This document shows positions 32,411 through 45,300 of a DNA stretch of 64,000 nucleotides, in pieces. Position numbers and translations under genes: made by a program. The stretch lies in NCBI GenBank assembly GCA_013400115.1, contig VXBP01002784.1:125130-189129 (forward strand), read 5' to 3'. Position 1 is the stretch's first letter, and each line of letters begins with the position of its first letter. Source of the DNA: Rhinopomastus cyanomelas (lineage: Eukaryota; Chordata; Aves; Bucerotiformes; Rhinopomastidae). The notes beneath the pieces were generated by a model. That model did no database searches, was not told the DNA's origin, and saw only the letters and a program-made list of their open reading frames with translations.

Positions 32411-32505
32411 CTGCCACCTACCGAAAGATGTTTATCCCCAGTGACGTGAGAAGCAATGCTTGTAAAGATTTCCCCCTCTGTCACCTACTGAAAGATGTTT
32501 ATCCC
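32411..32505. repeat. Local 28-bp direct repeat
   Basis: A 28-bp unit at 32411-32438 and 32478-32505 with two mismatches (core GAAAGATGTTTATCCC). No known element recognised. Confidence 0.85.
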
Positions 32506-32748
32506 TCGTAACAGCACACACAACAAGCAGACATCAACTTCTTTGATGCAGTGGGTTATAAAACCACTCACCGGTAACAACTGTTTCTCTTCAGAATAAT
32601 ACATCGTTATTTATAAATTAAACATTGACCTACATGAGCCTCCTCGGAACTCGCAGTGCTCAGTTATTACTGGAGATCAGAGATAAAACACGTGTCTTCA
32701 AGTAATACCGCTTCGGTTTTGTCTCTTTTTTTGCTGCTATCACTGATG

Positions 32749-32778
32749 TGGTAGTAGTAGAGTAGTAGTAGTAGTACA
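32749..32778. repeat. (GTA)n microsatellite
   Basis: Runs of GTAGTAGTA with one interruption (GAGTAG), about 30 bp. Confidence 0.95.
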
Positions 32779-33241
32779 AACTGGACCAGAAAAAAAGTTA
32801 TGTTCCCTGTTTTAAAAAGAACAGCGTGATATAAGGCTGTCTATCAAAAAGAGCAGTCTTTCTCAATCCCCCACGAGCTCACACCAGCTACTGTAGCAAA
32901 CACGGCAGAACCACCACAACAAGCCAAAAGTCACGCTTCTCCGCTAACACCGAATGGCTCTCAACCCTTCGCTCCTTCTGAGACCACCACAGTGCTTAGA
33001 ACTAAAACCAACCAAACACCTGAAAACAAACAAACAAAGAAAACAGAAAACAGCCCCCCACCCTCCACCCCGCGACTGATTAGAATCAGTGCCCTCCTGT
33101 TGGGCACCGAGAAGCTTTTCCAGTTTTACTGCCTTCTTTGCTGCCAGGCACCTCCGCACACCCAACGCAGGCTGCCCTGTCATTTTCCGGTTCGGACTTC
33201 ACGAGGAAGTTAAAATTCTTCTCTCTCCAGTCTCTGCTTGT

Positions 33242-33358
33242 TCATTTGAGGCGTTGAGTCACATTAGCCAGAGCAACCGCAAAGGCTTGCACTGCAGAAA
33301 AAGGATACTGGAAGTCCAAAATGTAAGCATTGCCATCGATCCTTCCAAACTGCATCAC
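33242..33358 (-). CDS. TULP4: TULP4 last coding exon (tubby C-terminus and stop)
   Basis: Encodes VMQFGRIDGNAYILDFQYPF followed by SAVQAFAVALANVTQRLK and TGA (33244-33242). This is the final strand and hydrophobic helix of the tubby barrel. Acceptor TTCCCAG. Confidence 0.97.
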   Translation of the reverse strand: MMQFGRIDGNAYILDFQYPFSAVQAFAVALANVTQRLK

Positions 33359-36300
33359 CTGGGAAGCGGGGGAAGGAAAAACACAACAAGGTCAAAAAAA
33401 AAGCCAACAGAAGAGAAGCAGAGAAGAAGCTAGAAAGGAGGCCGGCTGTGCAAGTCACATCAGGCCATGTTCCCCCACCCACACAACCTGCGGCCAGGTG
33501 ATTTAGCACAGCTGCCCACGGGCAGATATCCACGGCCGCGTACCTGAAGAGGAAGGGATATAAATGGCTTTGCTCACTGCCTTTTTAGTGAGCTGCTGTG
33601 ACTGACAAACAGAACTAGGAGACTGCCACTCATCGTGCACGTTGGGCGTTGAACTCCCAAGTTAAATGAGAGGGAGTCAATCAACCACGTGGCTGAGCTT
33701 TTATTTTCACGGAGCAGCTAACATGAGTGGGAGGCACTTGGCTGCACGAAAGGCAGAGCTTATTTCTGGCATGGCTTTCACACACCCCAGCCCCACATGT
33801 GCCACCACCCCCTCCTACCTGTCGTCCTTCCAGCTCAATCTGGAAGTTTTTTGCTGACTCCTGGGTCACTCGCCCTCCAAAGTCCAACTGGTAGACTTGT
33901 GTTGCCTCATTCCACAGCGGCTGCTTGTTAGCCATCACATACACGAAGCCCTGGCTCCCCAGCCTCCCATCCTCCTTCTCGCTGGCCTTCCGGCACTTGA
34001 ATTCATCCAGCTCACTGGCTGTCCTCAAACTCCTTTTGGTTTTCCAACCCTTTTTGCTGCCTTGGCTCTGGTTCATCAGTTCATCCCCACTGATAAAAAG
34101 CTCTGGCTCACTTTCGGAACTGTCCTGAAACTCATTTGTCTTGTTTAGCTTCTTGGACTTCAGCTGGTCTTTCTGGCTCTTAACCTTCTTCTTCTCCCTC
34201 CCCAGCCGAGGGCTGGATATCAGTGAATTGAAGTCGGTCAGTGTCCTCGCCTCTTTTTTGACTTTGCCCTCGGTGATGGCCTGCACGTTGCCTTCCTCAG
34301 CGCGACTGTCCAGGCGCTTCCGGCTCTTCTTGCCGAACTTGTCCGTCCTTTGAGCAACAGGGCTTTCGGTCAAGGAGAGCACCTCCTGGAAGGTGTCTGC
34401 TGTCTCCACCATAACCTCTGTGCCCACATGGCCCTGCAGCTCTGCTGGTGGAGGAGACATCACCGGCTTCTCCACCACAAGAAGTGGCTTTGGGGGCAAA
34501 GTGCTCTGGGGGTTCTGTATGGGAGGGCAGGTGCTGTAGGAACTCCACGGGTGCAAGGCGATTGGTGGTAGCTGTAAACTAGAGCAGGTGCTACTTCCCG
34601 GGTACATGGGTGGCAAAGGACAATAGGAGAGGTTGGATGGATAACCAGGGTGAAGCACAACCGTAGGCTCTTGCTGTGCAAACTGTGTTGGGGCCATAGC
34701 TTCTTTTGGGGAGCAGGGGGGCTGCATTCCCTGAAGGGGAGAGGCATTGTAGCTTCCTGGGTAAGGTACTCCAACCCCATAAGTCGTCTGGAAAGTGGCA
34801 GTGGGACTGGTTGGAGATCTGGGGGAAACAAATGGCACTCGAGACATATCCAGATGTTGAGCTTGACCAATGATGAGAGGAGCAGGTTTTAGAGGGTTGG
34901 GCACTGAGCTCTGAGATGTCCTTTCCTGAGGAACCCATATCTCTTCACTCACCATAGGGTCCCACTGGTATGGCGGTGGCCGTTTTACACTCAGGGCAGC
35001 CTCTGTCAAGGGCACAGGTACATGTCGTACTGATTTCTCCACCGGGCAGTGCTGGGAAAGGGTCTCATCCTCTGTGAAAGCAGAGTTGATATAATCTGCT
35101 CGGTCACGGGAATTGTCAGGTGGGCTTAGCAAGCTGTAGGAGGACTGGGAGGCCAGAGGCGAAGTACTGACAGAGTGAGCAAGGACGGAGCTGTGCTGGG
35201 AGCCACTGCCCGTGCTCAGATCAGGTCTCATGCCGCCAATATTGGAAGTGCTGCTAGTAGCACTGGCACTAGTGATGGTGCCTACGTTACCAGTGCTCCC
35301 GTTGCTGCCACCACCGCTGCTGCTGCACTGGCTGCAGGTGTACAAGGCAGTGGGGACTCTCTGCTGGTACTGCGCTGCCACGATGCTGCTCTTGGCTTTT
35401 GGGGGAAGCTGCAAGGTGGCTCTCTGCCCATCCACCAGCTGAGCCATTTTCAGGGCTGCCTCTCTGCTATTCCTTCTCAGAGTTGCGTGAATGATGCTGC
35501 TGTCCACCCTCTGAGTGATGCTTCTGCCCTGGGCCAGCTGGCCAGCAATGTCTGGGTAGGGCGGTGGGTCCCCGCTTGGGATGGAATAACGGGGAACGGT
35601 GAGCCTGTTGAGGGTGGCACTGGTGCAGGGTTGCTGCATCTTCTTCTCCGAGGCCGTGACGCGCAGGGTGGCGGAGCTGCCAGGCCCAGGCAGGGTGTAC
35701 GTGCTCTGGGCGCAGAGCATCCTGGTGCGAGGCCGGCACACTTCCTCCACGTTCCCGCTGCTGTCAAAGGTTGTGATCCGTTCGTATCCCAGGGGTGTCT
35801 GGTAGTGCCCAGCTGGGTAGAGAGAGAAGTCCCCCTTCTTGAGACAGAGGTCGAGGGGTGGCTGCGGGGGGCCAGGCGGCAGGGCAGCAGGTGGTAGGGT
35901 GGCAGGAGGCAGGGCAGCAGGCGGCAGGGCGGCAGGTGGCGCGGCAGGCAGGGTGCCAGGGTAGGGTGGCGGAGGGTTCATCTTGTTCAGCTGCAGCTCT
36001 GCGGCAGCCCCAAAGACGACGGCATCGCCTTCCACCAGCTGCGGCCCCGGCCGTGGGGCCTTGGCCTTGGGCGGTGGCTCGTGCTCACGGTCGCTGTGGT
36101 CCCGCAGGTCAGCCAAGGCAATGGTGGGGGGCGCGGGTGGTGGCGGGGCCAAGGCTGGGGGAGCAGGGGGACCCCGGCCCAGCTCCCCCCCAGGCAGTGC
36201 CCCAGGGCCGGGAAAGCGGCTGGGAGGTCCTGGGAAAGGCCCTGCCCCCTCAGCCCCAGCCTCTGCCGGTGGGTTGGCGAGCACGTCCAGCTGTACGTTC

Positions 36301-39300
36301 TGGTTGGCCAGCAGGGAATGGACCAGTCCGATGCTCTGTGTCGGCGACATGGCCTGGGCCGAGCTGTGGATGGGTGCGATGGGGATGTTGACGGTGCAGG
36401 GCGGGCTGCTGGTGGGGGCACCAGGGGCACCGGGAACTGCAACGAACAACCACACATGTGTCACCTGCTGCCTTGACCTGGCAGGACACGGGGCCTGCAG
36501 GGGCCGCACGCCATCACTAACAGGAGTTGGGCACTGTCATTTGCTGCAGTACTATTTATTATCCAAACATATTTAAATTAAACACCTTTGAAATTTCTCC
36601 CGTGGTTTTTAATTGATGTATGTGCATAATTCGAGGTAAAATGAAGCTGTTGTCCATTTGCCCCGCGAAATCTTGACTGACTGCATTAAAAAACACTTGT
36701 CCTAAGAACACCTCACCGTCAACACTCCGCTACCCAAGAGCTGCTTCTTCCCCTTTTTTCCTATAGCAATGATTTACACCGCAGTGTTATTTCCCATTAG
36801 TATGTGGCACCTCTTAACTTTCAAGGCAGGCTTTAGGAAAGGACAATCCAAAAAGTGTGTTTGAAGATTTAAGTAGCCTACCTTTGCTAAGATCATTTCA
36901 GCTCCTTTACTAACACAGAAGGCATTTATACTGTAGATCTGGTTCAACTTTCAGGAAGGGATGCAAAAACTTTTAATATAAAGGTTTTTTTCTGTTTAAT
37001 TTTTGTATTACTGTCTGTTTGGACAGAAAATGCTGAGCGCTCCCTACGTATAATAAATACGTGATCATCAACGTCTCTATACCACAGGGGAATATCGTGT
37101 AGATCTAAGACAGGTAAAACAAGCCCTCAGCTGTGAAAGACTGAGCTTTGTTTTAAGCACCTGAGTAATGCTTTAGAAGCCTAGATGGCTGCTCTGATGC
37201 TTGTCTATTATTTATTAATTTTACTGGCACGCTTCGTTGTTGGGCTGGGTTTTTTTGATTGAAGGAGGTCTGAGGACTTCCAGTTCTTTTATCTGCCACA
37301 TTCTCATCAGGTGCATCCAAGCCTTCCCTGCACTGCTTGCATCTTCTGCTACGTTGTATGTCAGTGAAGTCAAAACTTCTGCCCAAGCCCCCTTGTTTAC
37401 AGACTATTTACTGTTTTATCCTCTCTGTAAGAGTTAACTTTCCAATGAACCTGAAACTTCACAGCTCTGTATGGATTACGCTTCCAACATATTTTAGGAA
37501 ACACTGTTCATAATACACACTGGCCTTATCCTAATGTAGTTCTACAGGACCCAATCAGACAAAGAATTTTTGATTTGTGTTTTTACCACGGGGGTCTAGC
37601 AATACAAGTGATCTGTCCTCCATCTAGCTTAACCACAGAATCATTGAGGTGGGAAAAGACCTTTGAGATTATCATAGAGTCCAACCATTACCCTAATTCT
37701 GCCAAGCCCAATGCTAAACCATGTCCTTAAATGCCATCACCCTCCAGGTCCTCCTCACCTGGTAAATCATCTTCATCTTCGCTGAAAACATTTGGATTGA
37801 AGACAGGCAGGTTAATGTAGTCCATTGAAATCTTCCGTACTTCTGGGAGATAGATAGTCATCTGCCTGGGCTGCAGATGCAGCAAACTGGTTTTATATAT
37901 TACTGGAGAAAGAGTATATGAAGAAACACAAAAAGAATCTGTTACACAAAGAGCATCTAAAGCTAAGAAAGGATCAATTCAAAGCAGACAGAAAGGCTAT
38001 GATTGGTTTTATGTGATGTACTAATTGACAAATTCATATCTGGACCATTGCTATCAAATCACTATGTAAAACACTGCATAAACAGGGTAAGAGAGGCAGT
38101 CACCTTCTGTTATTTCTCTTTAAATAGAAGCAGCACATCTGTAGTTAAATAATCTGTAGAAGTAATGAAGTACTCCATATTGTATAATTTCTTCCATTCT
38201 ACTGAATGGACTTGGACTTACATCAGTTCAGGGGAAACTGGAAAGGAAAACATTTGAAGGAAGCACCGCCGTGCACTTACTCTGTACTTACATCCTCTCC
38301 TACCCATCTGTCATTGGCACCTACAGCACTAGAATGACCTCTAGTTTGACCCAGCCGGGCCACTTTCTTCTGGCAATTGCTGCAAATGCAGGTGTCAGAA
38401 AATCATTAGTGACTTGGCACAAAACCAGCTGCTGGAACAAACCTGAGGGTTTTCGGAACACTTCACCAAGCAGAAGGTGCCGCTGCTCTACGATGTTGTG
38501 CCTGGGGTAACAGCACCCTGCAAGGACAATCTTTGCCTGGAGGCTGGGCCATGGTTTGTCTCCCCATTAGCCAGGAGGCCACCACTTGTCCAGTAATGGT
38601 CAATACAGCCACAAAAGACGCTCATTTAAGTAATCCTGCACCCAGGGCATCATTATGTAGCCCTGATCTAACTCTACAATGCGATACAGGAAAAGGAACT
38701 TTTTCAACAAGTTCATACGACTCCTACCCCAGCATTAATACTTCCATTCAGAGCTGTTAGGGGGTACTATCCTGTTTTTCACTTGGACCCTTCATTTCAC
38801 CAGTGGTATCTAGACAGAACTGGCCTACAAAGGAAAAGGTCAAGAGAACAGATGATAACTGCTACTTCTAATGAAGGCTGCCAATGTACTGATGCTCCAG
38901 CAAGAGGCCTGTACGGTAAGTCTATCCACTGATTTGAAGGATCTTGACCATGCTGTAAGAGCCTTTTAAACATGGTTTTGCTACAATTAGTAGGAAAATG
39001 ACTATAAAAATCTGAAGTTTAAAAATAATTCTATTACAGTAACTTAAAATCGATGCTCTTTATAGTCTTGCAAAAAATATCTTGGGGTTTTAATCAAATA
39101 AGCAGCAAAACTAAAGGTCTGGGCTTGAGTTTTAATTCAACTTTTTATTATAACTGAGACTTTTAACATTGTTGATCATCTCATTGTTGTATTTATAGAT
39201 TTTAATCGCTCGTAGTTATGCTGAATTCTGTAAAATCTAATTCCTACTGACCACAAAAAATAAGCGCTTTGTTAACGAAGCCTTTCGATCCCTCAAGAAG

Positions 39301-42300
39301 AATCACAAGGCATAAGTCTAGTGTTTGTTAGAAAGAGCTTGACATGCACAAAATCAATGAAGTTTACTTTTACCTGCACCAAGGTTAGTTGGTAGGAAAG
39401 CAGCCAAACCCACAATTTTAAATTTGGTTCCCCAGATATTCGATGTGACCTGAGCAAGGTAGTTGTGCTGCAAAGCAAAAACAAGATTATTTTCACCTAA
39501 TACAAGTCTGTATGAAGCTCTAATTAAAAAACTGCAGAACAATCAAGCTTTTGCAAGCGATGACACCATTTCAGCTTGTTTTTGTTTTATTGAAACAGCC
39601 TAAATGGGCCTATGAAGCAATTGTTCCAGTCATTTACAAGTCTCATTCTGACACGCGAGCACTGTCGGCAACAAGGCACACACCAGCCGTTTTGGGCCAT
39701 TACAGGTGTCGAAGAACTCAAGAACCTAACGGCTGCTCGGTGCTAACAGGTCTGTCTCCAGATGCCTGCTTCTCCCGCACAAGTGTGGAGCTGTTTTGTA
39801 CTCCAGACAGCCGTGCAGCCTGCCCTTTTGTTTGAGTCAAAAGAAGGTGCCCATAACTAACATACTGTTTTATGTGGTAAAACCCTACTTTTTCACCATT
39901 TTTCCTGACTTGTAGCCTGGTGTGTCTCTTGTCATCTCCTACTATCTATATTTACTGGTGGTTATGGGTTTTGGATGAGGGGTTAAGGTCAGGGCTTCAT
40001 TGGTGTGCATCTTCAGGGATCTCTCAGGCCCTGGCAATACCTGGGCAGCTTGCAGCAATGGCAGCTAACATTACCTACAGCTTTTGCACAGATGAGGAAG
40101 CTCTGGGGTACTCGAGGTGGCGGGGAAGGATCCCAGAAGTGCCCATAAGCTTGTTTATGTCACTGCTGCAAGCTGAAGCAAGCCTGACAGGAGACAGCTG
40201 GGAGATGCGCTACCCATCTTCAGAATCTACTTGCTGGGAAAAGAGTATTTTAAAGATCTGAAAGGCTATAAATATGCCTTTGGTGTGGCAACAGTAGAGA
40301 CTGGTGAATAATTGAAGCAGCAGTTTGCTTTAACCTGGAGAGGCACACAGTACTCCTGGAACCGACTGCCCCAGGGGTGGAAGCACAGCCCAATCATCTG
40401 CCACGGACAGATCCACCACAGAAGGGTGGAGCTCCAGAACATCTGCATATCCTTTTTCATTTCCTCTTTGACCCCATCTGCCATGTGTAAGGTGGTGGTA
40501 GGTTGCTTTCAGATCCTTTGTTACACTACTGCTTGCTCATTGTGGTTGTGGTGGCAATCGGGTGAATCCATTTTGCTGGCAATTTACACATTTTTCCCTT
40601 CCCTTTTTCTGATTATCGTCCTTCGTTAATAAAACTTAATAAAATTTTTCTTTACTGTAACATTGTCTGTGGTTTTATCATGTTTTGAAGAGCCTGAGAT
40701 CAAAACTGAGACACCTTTAAAGGTCCCTTCCAATCTAAAGTGTTTATGACCCCGTGAATTGTGCAACAGAACACGTGGGTCTCCGAAGCATTTCCCTGTC
40801 TCTGCAATTCCTAACAAAGCAGAGAGCTGTGGTGGCATTAGGCCATCTCTGAGAATTGCATAAGAAGCATTTTCACTACACTTTCAAGCAGACAGTGACA
40901 TAAGCTAGAATGAAACCCCTAACATGGATTCTCAGAGACAGGTTGGTGGTGCCAGGATTTATCAAGCAATGGCTGATAGTCCACTGACACTTCAGCAGTG
41001 GAGAAGATGATGCTCTAGCTGTTCCATCTAGCTACTGCAATTGGATGAGGGGTTAAACTTGTTATTGATAGTCACAGGACCTGCATTATCACTCGCTGGC
41101 TCACAAAGGAGATGCGTTTGGACTCGGATCTCTTAACAATGTGCACAATACCTGAGTAATATCTTCTAAAGGAAACTCTCTTCGGGTTAGGCTTGGTGAT
41201 CCAATAGAAGGTTTCCTTATTGGTAGCCTTGGTGATCTCGAGATCTCCTGCGCAGCTCGTGACATCTTTGGAGATTTGCGAGCTTCTATATTAATTCTGC
41301 AGACAAAGCACCAATCAGAATCACCGATGGGCATCCAAAAATGCACAGAGTTCATGCATTTGAATGCAAGATGTAATGAAGACAACTGAGTGACTAATAA
41401 ACACTGTGGAGCGCACAGGATAGGGAGCTACAGGTGAAATGTAAAGATCAGTGAGATCTGACACACTTGCAGTAACTCTGGATAATTCTGATTCACTCTG
41501 ACAGACACAATAATATCCTCCTCTAGTCCATAAAAACGTGTAGGGCTGAGCTACTTCAGCTCACCAGATTTTGAGCAGAAACCTGAAGAAATGGAAGCAT
41601 GACTTCTCAGCTGGCAGATTTCCACCTCAGTAGAGCAAACCAAACGCTCCACAAACTTGCTCAGTGCTCTTACAGTAACCCCAAAGTCACTCCCACCACT
41701 ACATCAAAGGGGTAATGGGTAAGAGATTAAGCACCTGAAAAAGCTCACTGGCACAAAAAACAGCAAACACAAAACACATTTCAAAAGTGTAGGTCTTAGA
41801 AAACCAAAGATAGTTTTTCCTGCACCTTTTGAGTTACAGGCTCAGAAACTGATGGTCTGCTGTCAAGTAGTACTAAACTAAAACTTGGTGTTTCCCATAT
41901 AAAAGGATGCATTTGCTTTGCCTTGTACTAGAACAAGCTCATGAGATAAACTCTTGGGAAAAGTGCTGCACCTGCAGCTAGAAGGGCCTCAATCTCGTAA
42001 CAGGGGGATTGGACTAGATGATCTTTCAAGGTCCTTTCCAATCCCTCATGGTTCTATGATTCTATGAAGCTGGTGGACAGATGTCAGTGCTTACGGGAAG
42101 CATCAGAGACACCAGAGGGGCTCTGTGCACGGGGAGGGTTCTGTCTGTACACATAATGAATCAAACCAAGAGCTGGCATGAAAGAAACCGGGTGGATAAT
42201 AAGTTGATTTTGCATATTGCTACAGAAGCTTGTCAACCCATTGTTCAGGAAGATCCACCTGTGGAGACTCTTTGCAAGGTCACCACAGCAGCAATGCCAT

Positions 42301-45300
42301 TTGTGCATGGATGTACAAATCTGAAAATACCCCTGAGGAAATAAAGGCTTTAACTAGACACAGAATTCTCAGTACAGGTGAGGTAGGAACACAGACTGTC
42401 TAAAGAACAAAACATATTTTGTGGTGGCAAGAGTTTACATGCAGCAGCAACAGTAGTGGGAGACTTTATCACATCTTTCTTCAAGACTGCTCGGGGAGAA
42501 GTTGCTTTATTGTTTCCCATTACCTTTTGTTCCAGAACCTTCCCCAAAGTCCACCTCAACACTAATCTCTGAGACCATCCCAGAACTGCACACAGTAGAG
42601 GACCCCACTCTTTCAGAAGACTTCTATCTGCCCGGAGAGGTTTGCTTTTAATTTTATGATGTGTCAAGATGGTATTTTAAAAAAAAGGAAGGAAAAACAC
42701 ATGAAAACTTGGGTGAAAAAGCAGAAGAAATATCCAAGAAATTATTACCTGGGGAGTTTGGGTGATTTGCTAGCTCGACTGATTTTGGGAGATTTCTTTG
42801 CTGCCCAGTCATCACTCAGTTCGATATCACTGGAGTCCGAGCAGTTGCAGCTGTCAATCACAGTGGAAATCAAGCTGTTTCCATAGATTTCATCTATCAA
42901 GACAGGCCCCAGAAAAGGTAAGTGCTGCTTCAGACAACTGATATAAATTACATCTATCAGTCATCAGAAGCATAAATCCAATCCACAGGCAGCAGCTCAG
43001 ATAAAACTATGCAAAGAAAGTTAACTGTTCTTCATCCTCCTGAAATAAACTCTACATTTTCAATGGTTTGAACTCAGGGTGGCGAGGAACATTCAATCAA
43101 TGTCAACACTAGGACTAAAGAATATTTTCTGGTAATTAGCAATCTATTCCTTACTACTCAAAATACAAGAAATTCCCTTCTGTAAAACGTTAAGACAGCA
43201 GAGTGTAAATACAGAGACTTGAGCCTAGGATCATTTTCCCCTCAGAAGAAAACCCCGTATGCCACCTTCCACGTTGCACATCCATCTCACATATTAGGAA
43301 TACATAATAGTCTCTAAATCTTGAGGATTTAATATCTGAAGTATTTCTAAGTAATGTTTTGTGCAGAGCAACAACTCTAATTCTACCTGTTTTCCCATCT
43401 GTTTTAGGATCCATGATGACAAACTCTGGACGCAACTTGCTGATACGACGTCCCTTCAGGATAGGCACCAGTCCTCCCAGGTATTCCAGGTACAGAGTGT
43501 AACATGGGCCACCAACCTCCGGGTCATCTTCTGTCCGCTTCATTGTGCAGTGAAGCCGTTCATTCCCAGCTGTTGGGTAGCTGACAAAATCTCTCATATT
43601 GTTTGGGTCTGGGATAGGAGGCTTCATTAAATGAAGGAAGGAGAAAGAAAGTTTCCTGTAGGTTACTGTTTCGGTTTGTTTTCTTCCGTGCTAACAACAC
43701 TGCCACAACTAACTGACTCGGAACCCAACTCTAACTTGGCAGGTCAGGATTAGTACAGGTGACTGTGTGAGTTTATGCAGGACCTGCGTGTAAGGCAGAG
43801 TGGCTGTGTGCTAGTTACTTAGGTCTAAAGCAGCTGGCACGCACATTATTAAAGCTGGCTACATCAAAAAAGGAAGGTTGGTTCTAGAGAACCAGACCAC
43901 TGAATTAGATGACAAGCCTGTCTTCAAGTGCCAATTCCATCACAAACTTCTCTTTGCACTTGGATAACATGGTCAAGTCTAAGTCCCAGAGTATCTCGGC
44001 TCTTGCTGGCCCTCCAAGTGAATTTGGCCCCTTGGGTTCCCATTCCTGTTTAGCATTGGTGCACAAGTTGCCACCTCACTACAACGCTGTCAGCTCCGGC
44101 AGATTATCCTTGTATCACTTCCATCTTTGCTGAGGGCCTATCTGCATGAGTACAAAGCTCAGGGTGGGCTACTATGCCCTTTTTGCCCACATACTGTATC
44201 AACTCATGAGAAGCTAGTCCTAAAGTAGCTGGACTGCTTTCATCTAGGACACCACAGCCTGTGTGACAGAACTACTACAAATGCATGAGTCAATGCAGTT
44301 TCTTTCAAAGTTTAAGCAGAAGAAAATAAAACAGAGGTAAAAAGGAGCTTCCTTAACCTGCTGAGATGGACATGGGCTGAGGAGTGTTCTATAACGTAGT
44401 CCTCAGGCTGGAGGGGAAGGAGGGTGCCTTGCCAGGCACCGAAGGCATGGCTGCCAATGTGTTGTTTTAACAAGAACTTGAAACAGGCTCAAGAGAACGC
44501 TGTAACACACACACAACTCTGTAGCACACAAACACCAAGTCTCTGAACGCAGAGCACTGACCACCTAATGCTCCGGTTCATAGGCTGTCAGAAAGAGTTT
44601 GGAAGTTCTCAGATGCAACAGAGGGCAAAATCATGACACAGAGCAACTGAGCAGATGAGAGCCTCTGCTAGTGGCACAGGAAATGGTAAAATATCTGGTT
44701 CATTTTTCCACAGCACCGTTGGATCCACTGTCAGTAGAAATATTTGGGCAGCCACAGGTCTTAAGTGTAACTTTCCTGGCACTGTAAGGACTCACATAAG
44801 AGGGAGGCAGCAGTGAATCTCTCCTATAACCATGACAATTATTATCAGCATGTGCTTCTTTAGCAATCTTGAGAGTCCCCAGCATGTTTTATCCTTGAAA
44901 GGCCATCCTTGTGGAACAAAGCAGATCAGCATACGTGACCCTTCAAGTTTTAATAGGCACCAAATCGATCAGCTTTAAAAACAATAATTACAAGAGCTGT
45001 AGTATCTTAATCCACTGACAGGTAGCAGCAACATGGGGGGCATAAATCAAGCACCACTTTCTTGTTCCTCAAGCACACACACAGAGCACTTTCCTCTTAC
45101 CTTGATCGTTGGTATGAAGGCAGTGGTGAGGTATGAGCAGAGCCGAGGGGGCAGGGTCAGTTTGCTGATATCCTTGTCATCCCGCAGACAGCTAGCGATG
45201 GTCTGCTGGCACAGCAGCTGCAAACTGGAGACCCTGTGCTCCACCCTGACAACGTATAATGCAGGTCCAGAAGCCATCAGCAGGCGTGAATCCCTGTGCC

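Larger units (their letters stand above)
24591..33241 (-). other. TULP4: TULP4 3' UTR and downstream DNA (end not fixed)
   Basis: The stretch below the TULP4 stop codon. TULP4 mRNAs have kilobase-scale 3' UTRs, so part or all of this is likely transcribed. It has few repeats apart from CR1 tails at 25407-25468 and 31630-31748, an AT-rich run, a GTA run, and the 1237-bp duplication. Canonical AATAAA signals on the minus strand include 30255-30260, 25497-25502 and 24603-24608. I cannot tell from sequence which is used. Confidence 0.45.
39468..41151 (-). other. TULP4: TULP4 intron with retroviral remnant
   Basis: A 1.68-kb GT-AG intron. It contains a plus-strand endogenous-retrovirus reverse-transcriptase fragment (about 40250-40455) and a CR1 end (40718-40757). 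The flanks 39540-40250 and 40455-40700 may also be retroviral but I cannot place them. Confidence 0.8.

Noticed and set aside
32992..33213. Plus-strand open frame upstream of the TULP4 stop codon region
   Set aside because: Low-complexity Thr/Lys/Pro translation, no similarity, no start context or splice support.
35175..36576. Plus-strand open frames of 130-240 codons opposite the TULP4 giant exon
   Set aside because: They are antisense shadows of a GC-rich, stop-poor coding exon with no independent similarity.
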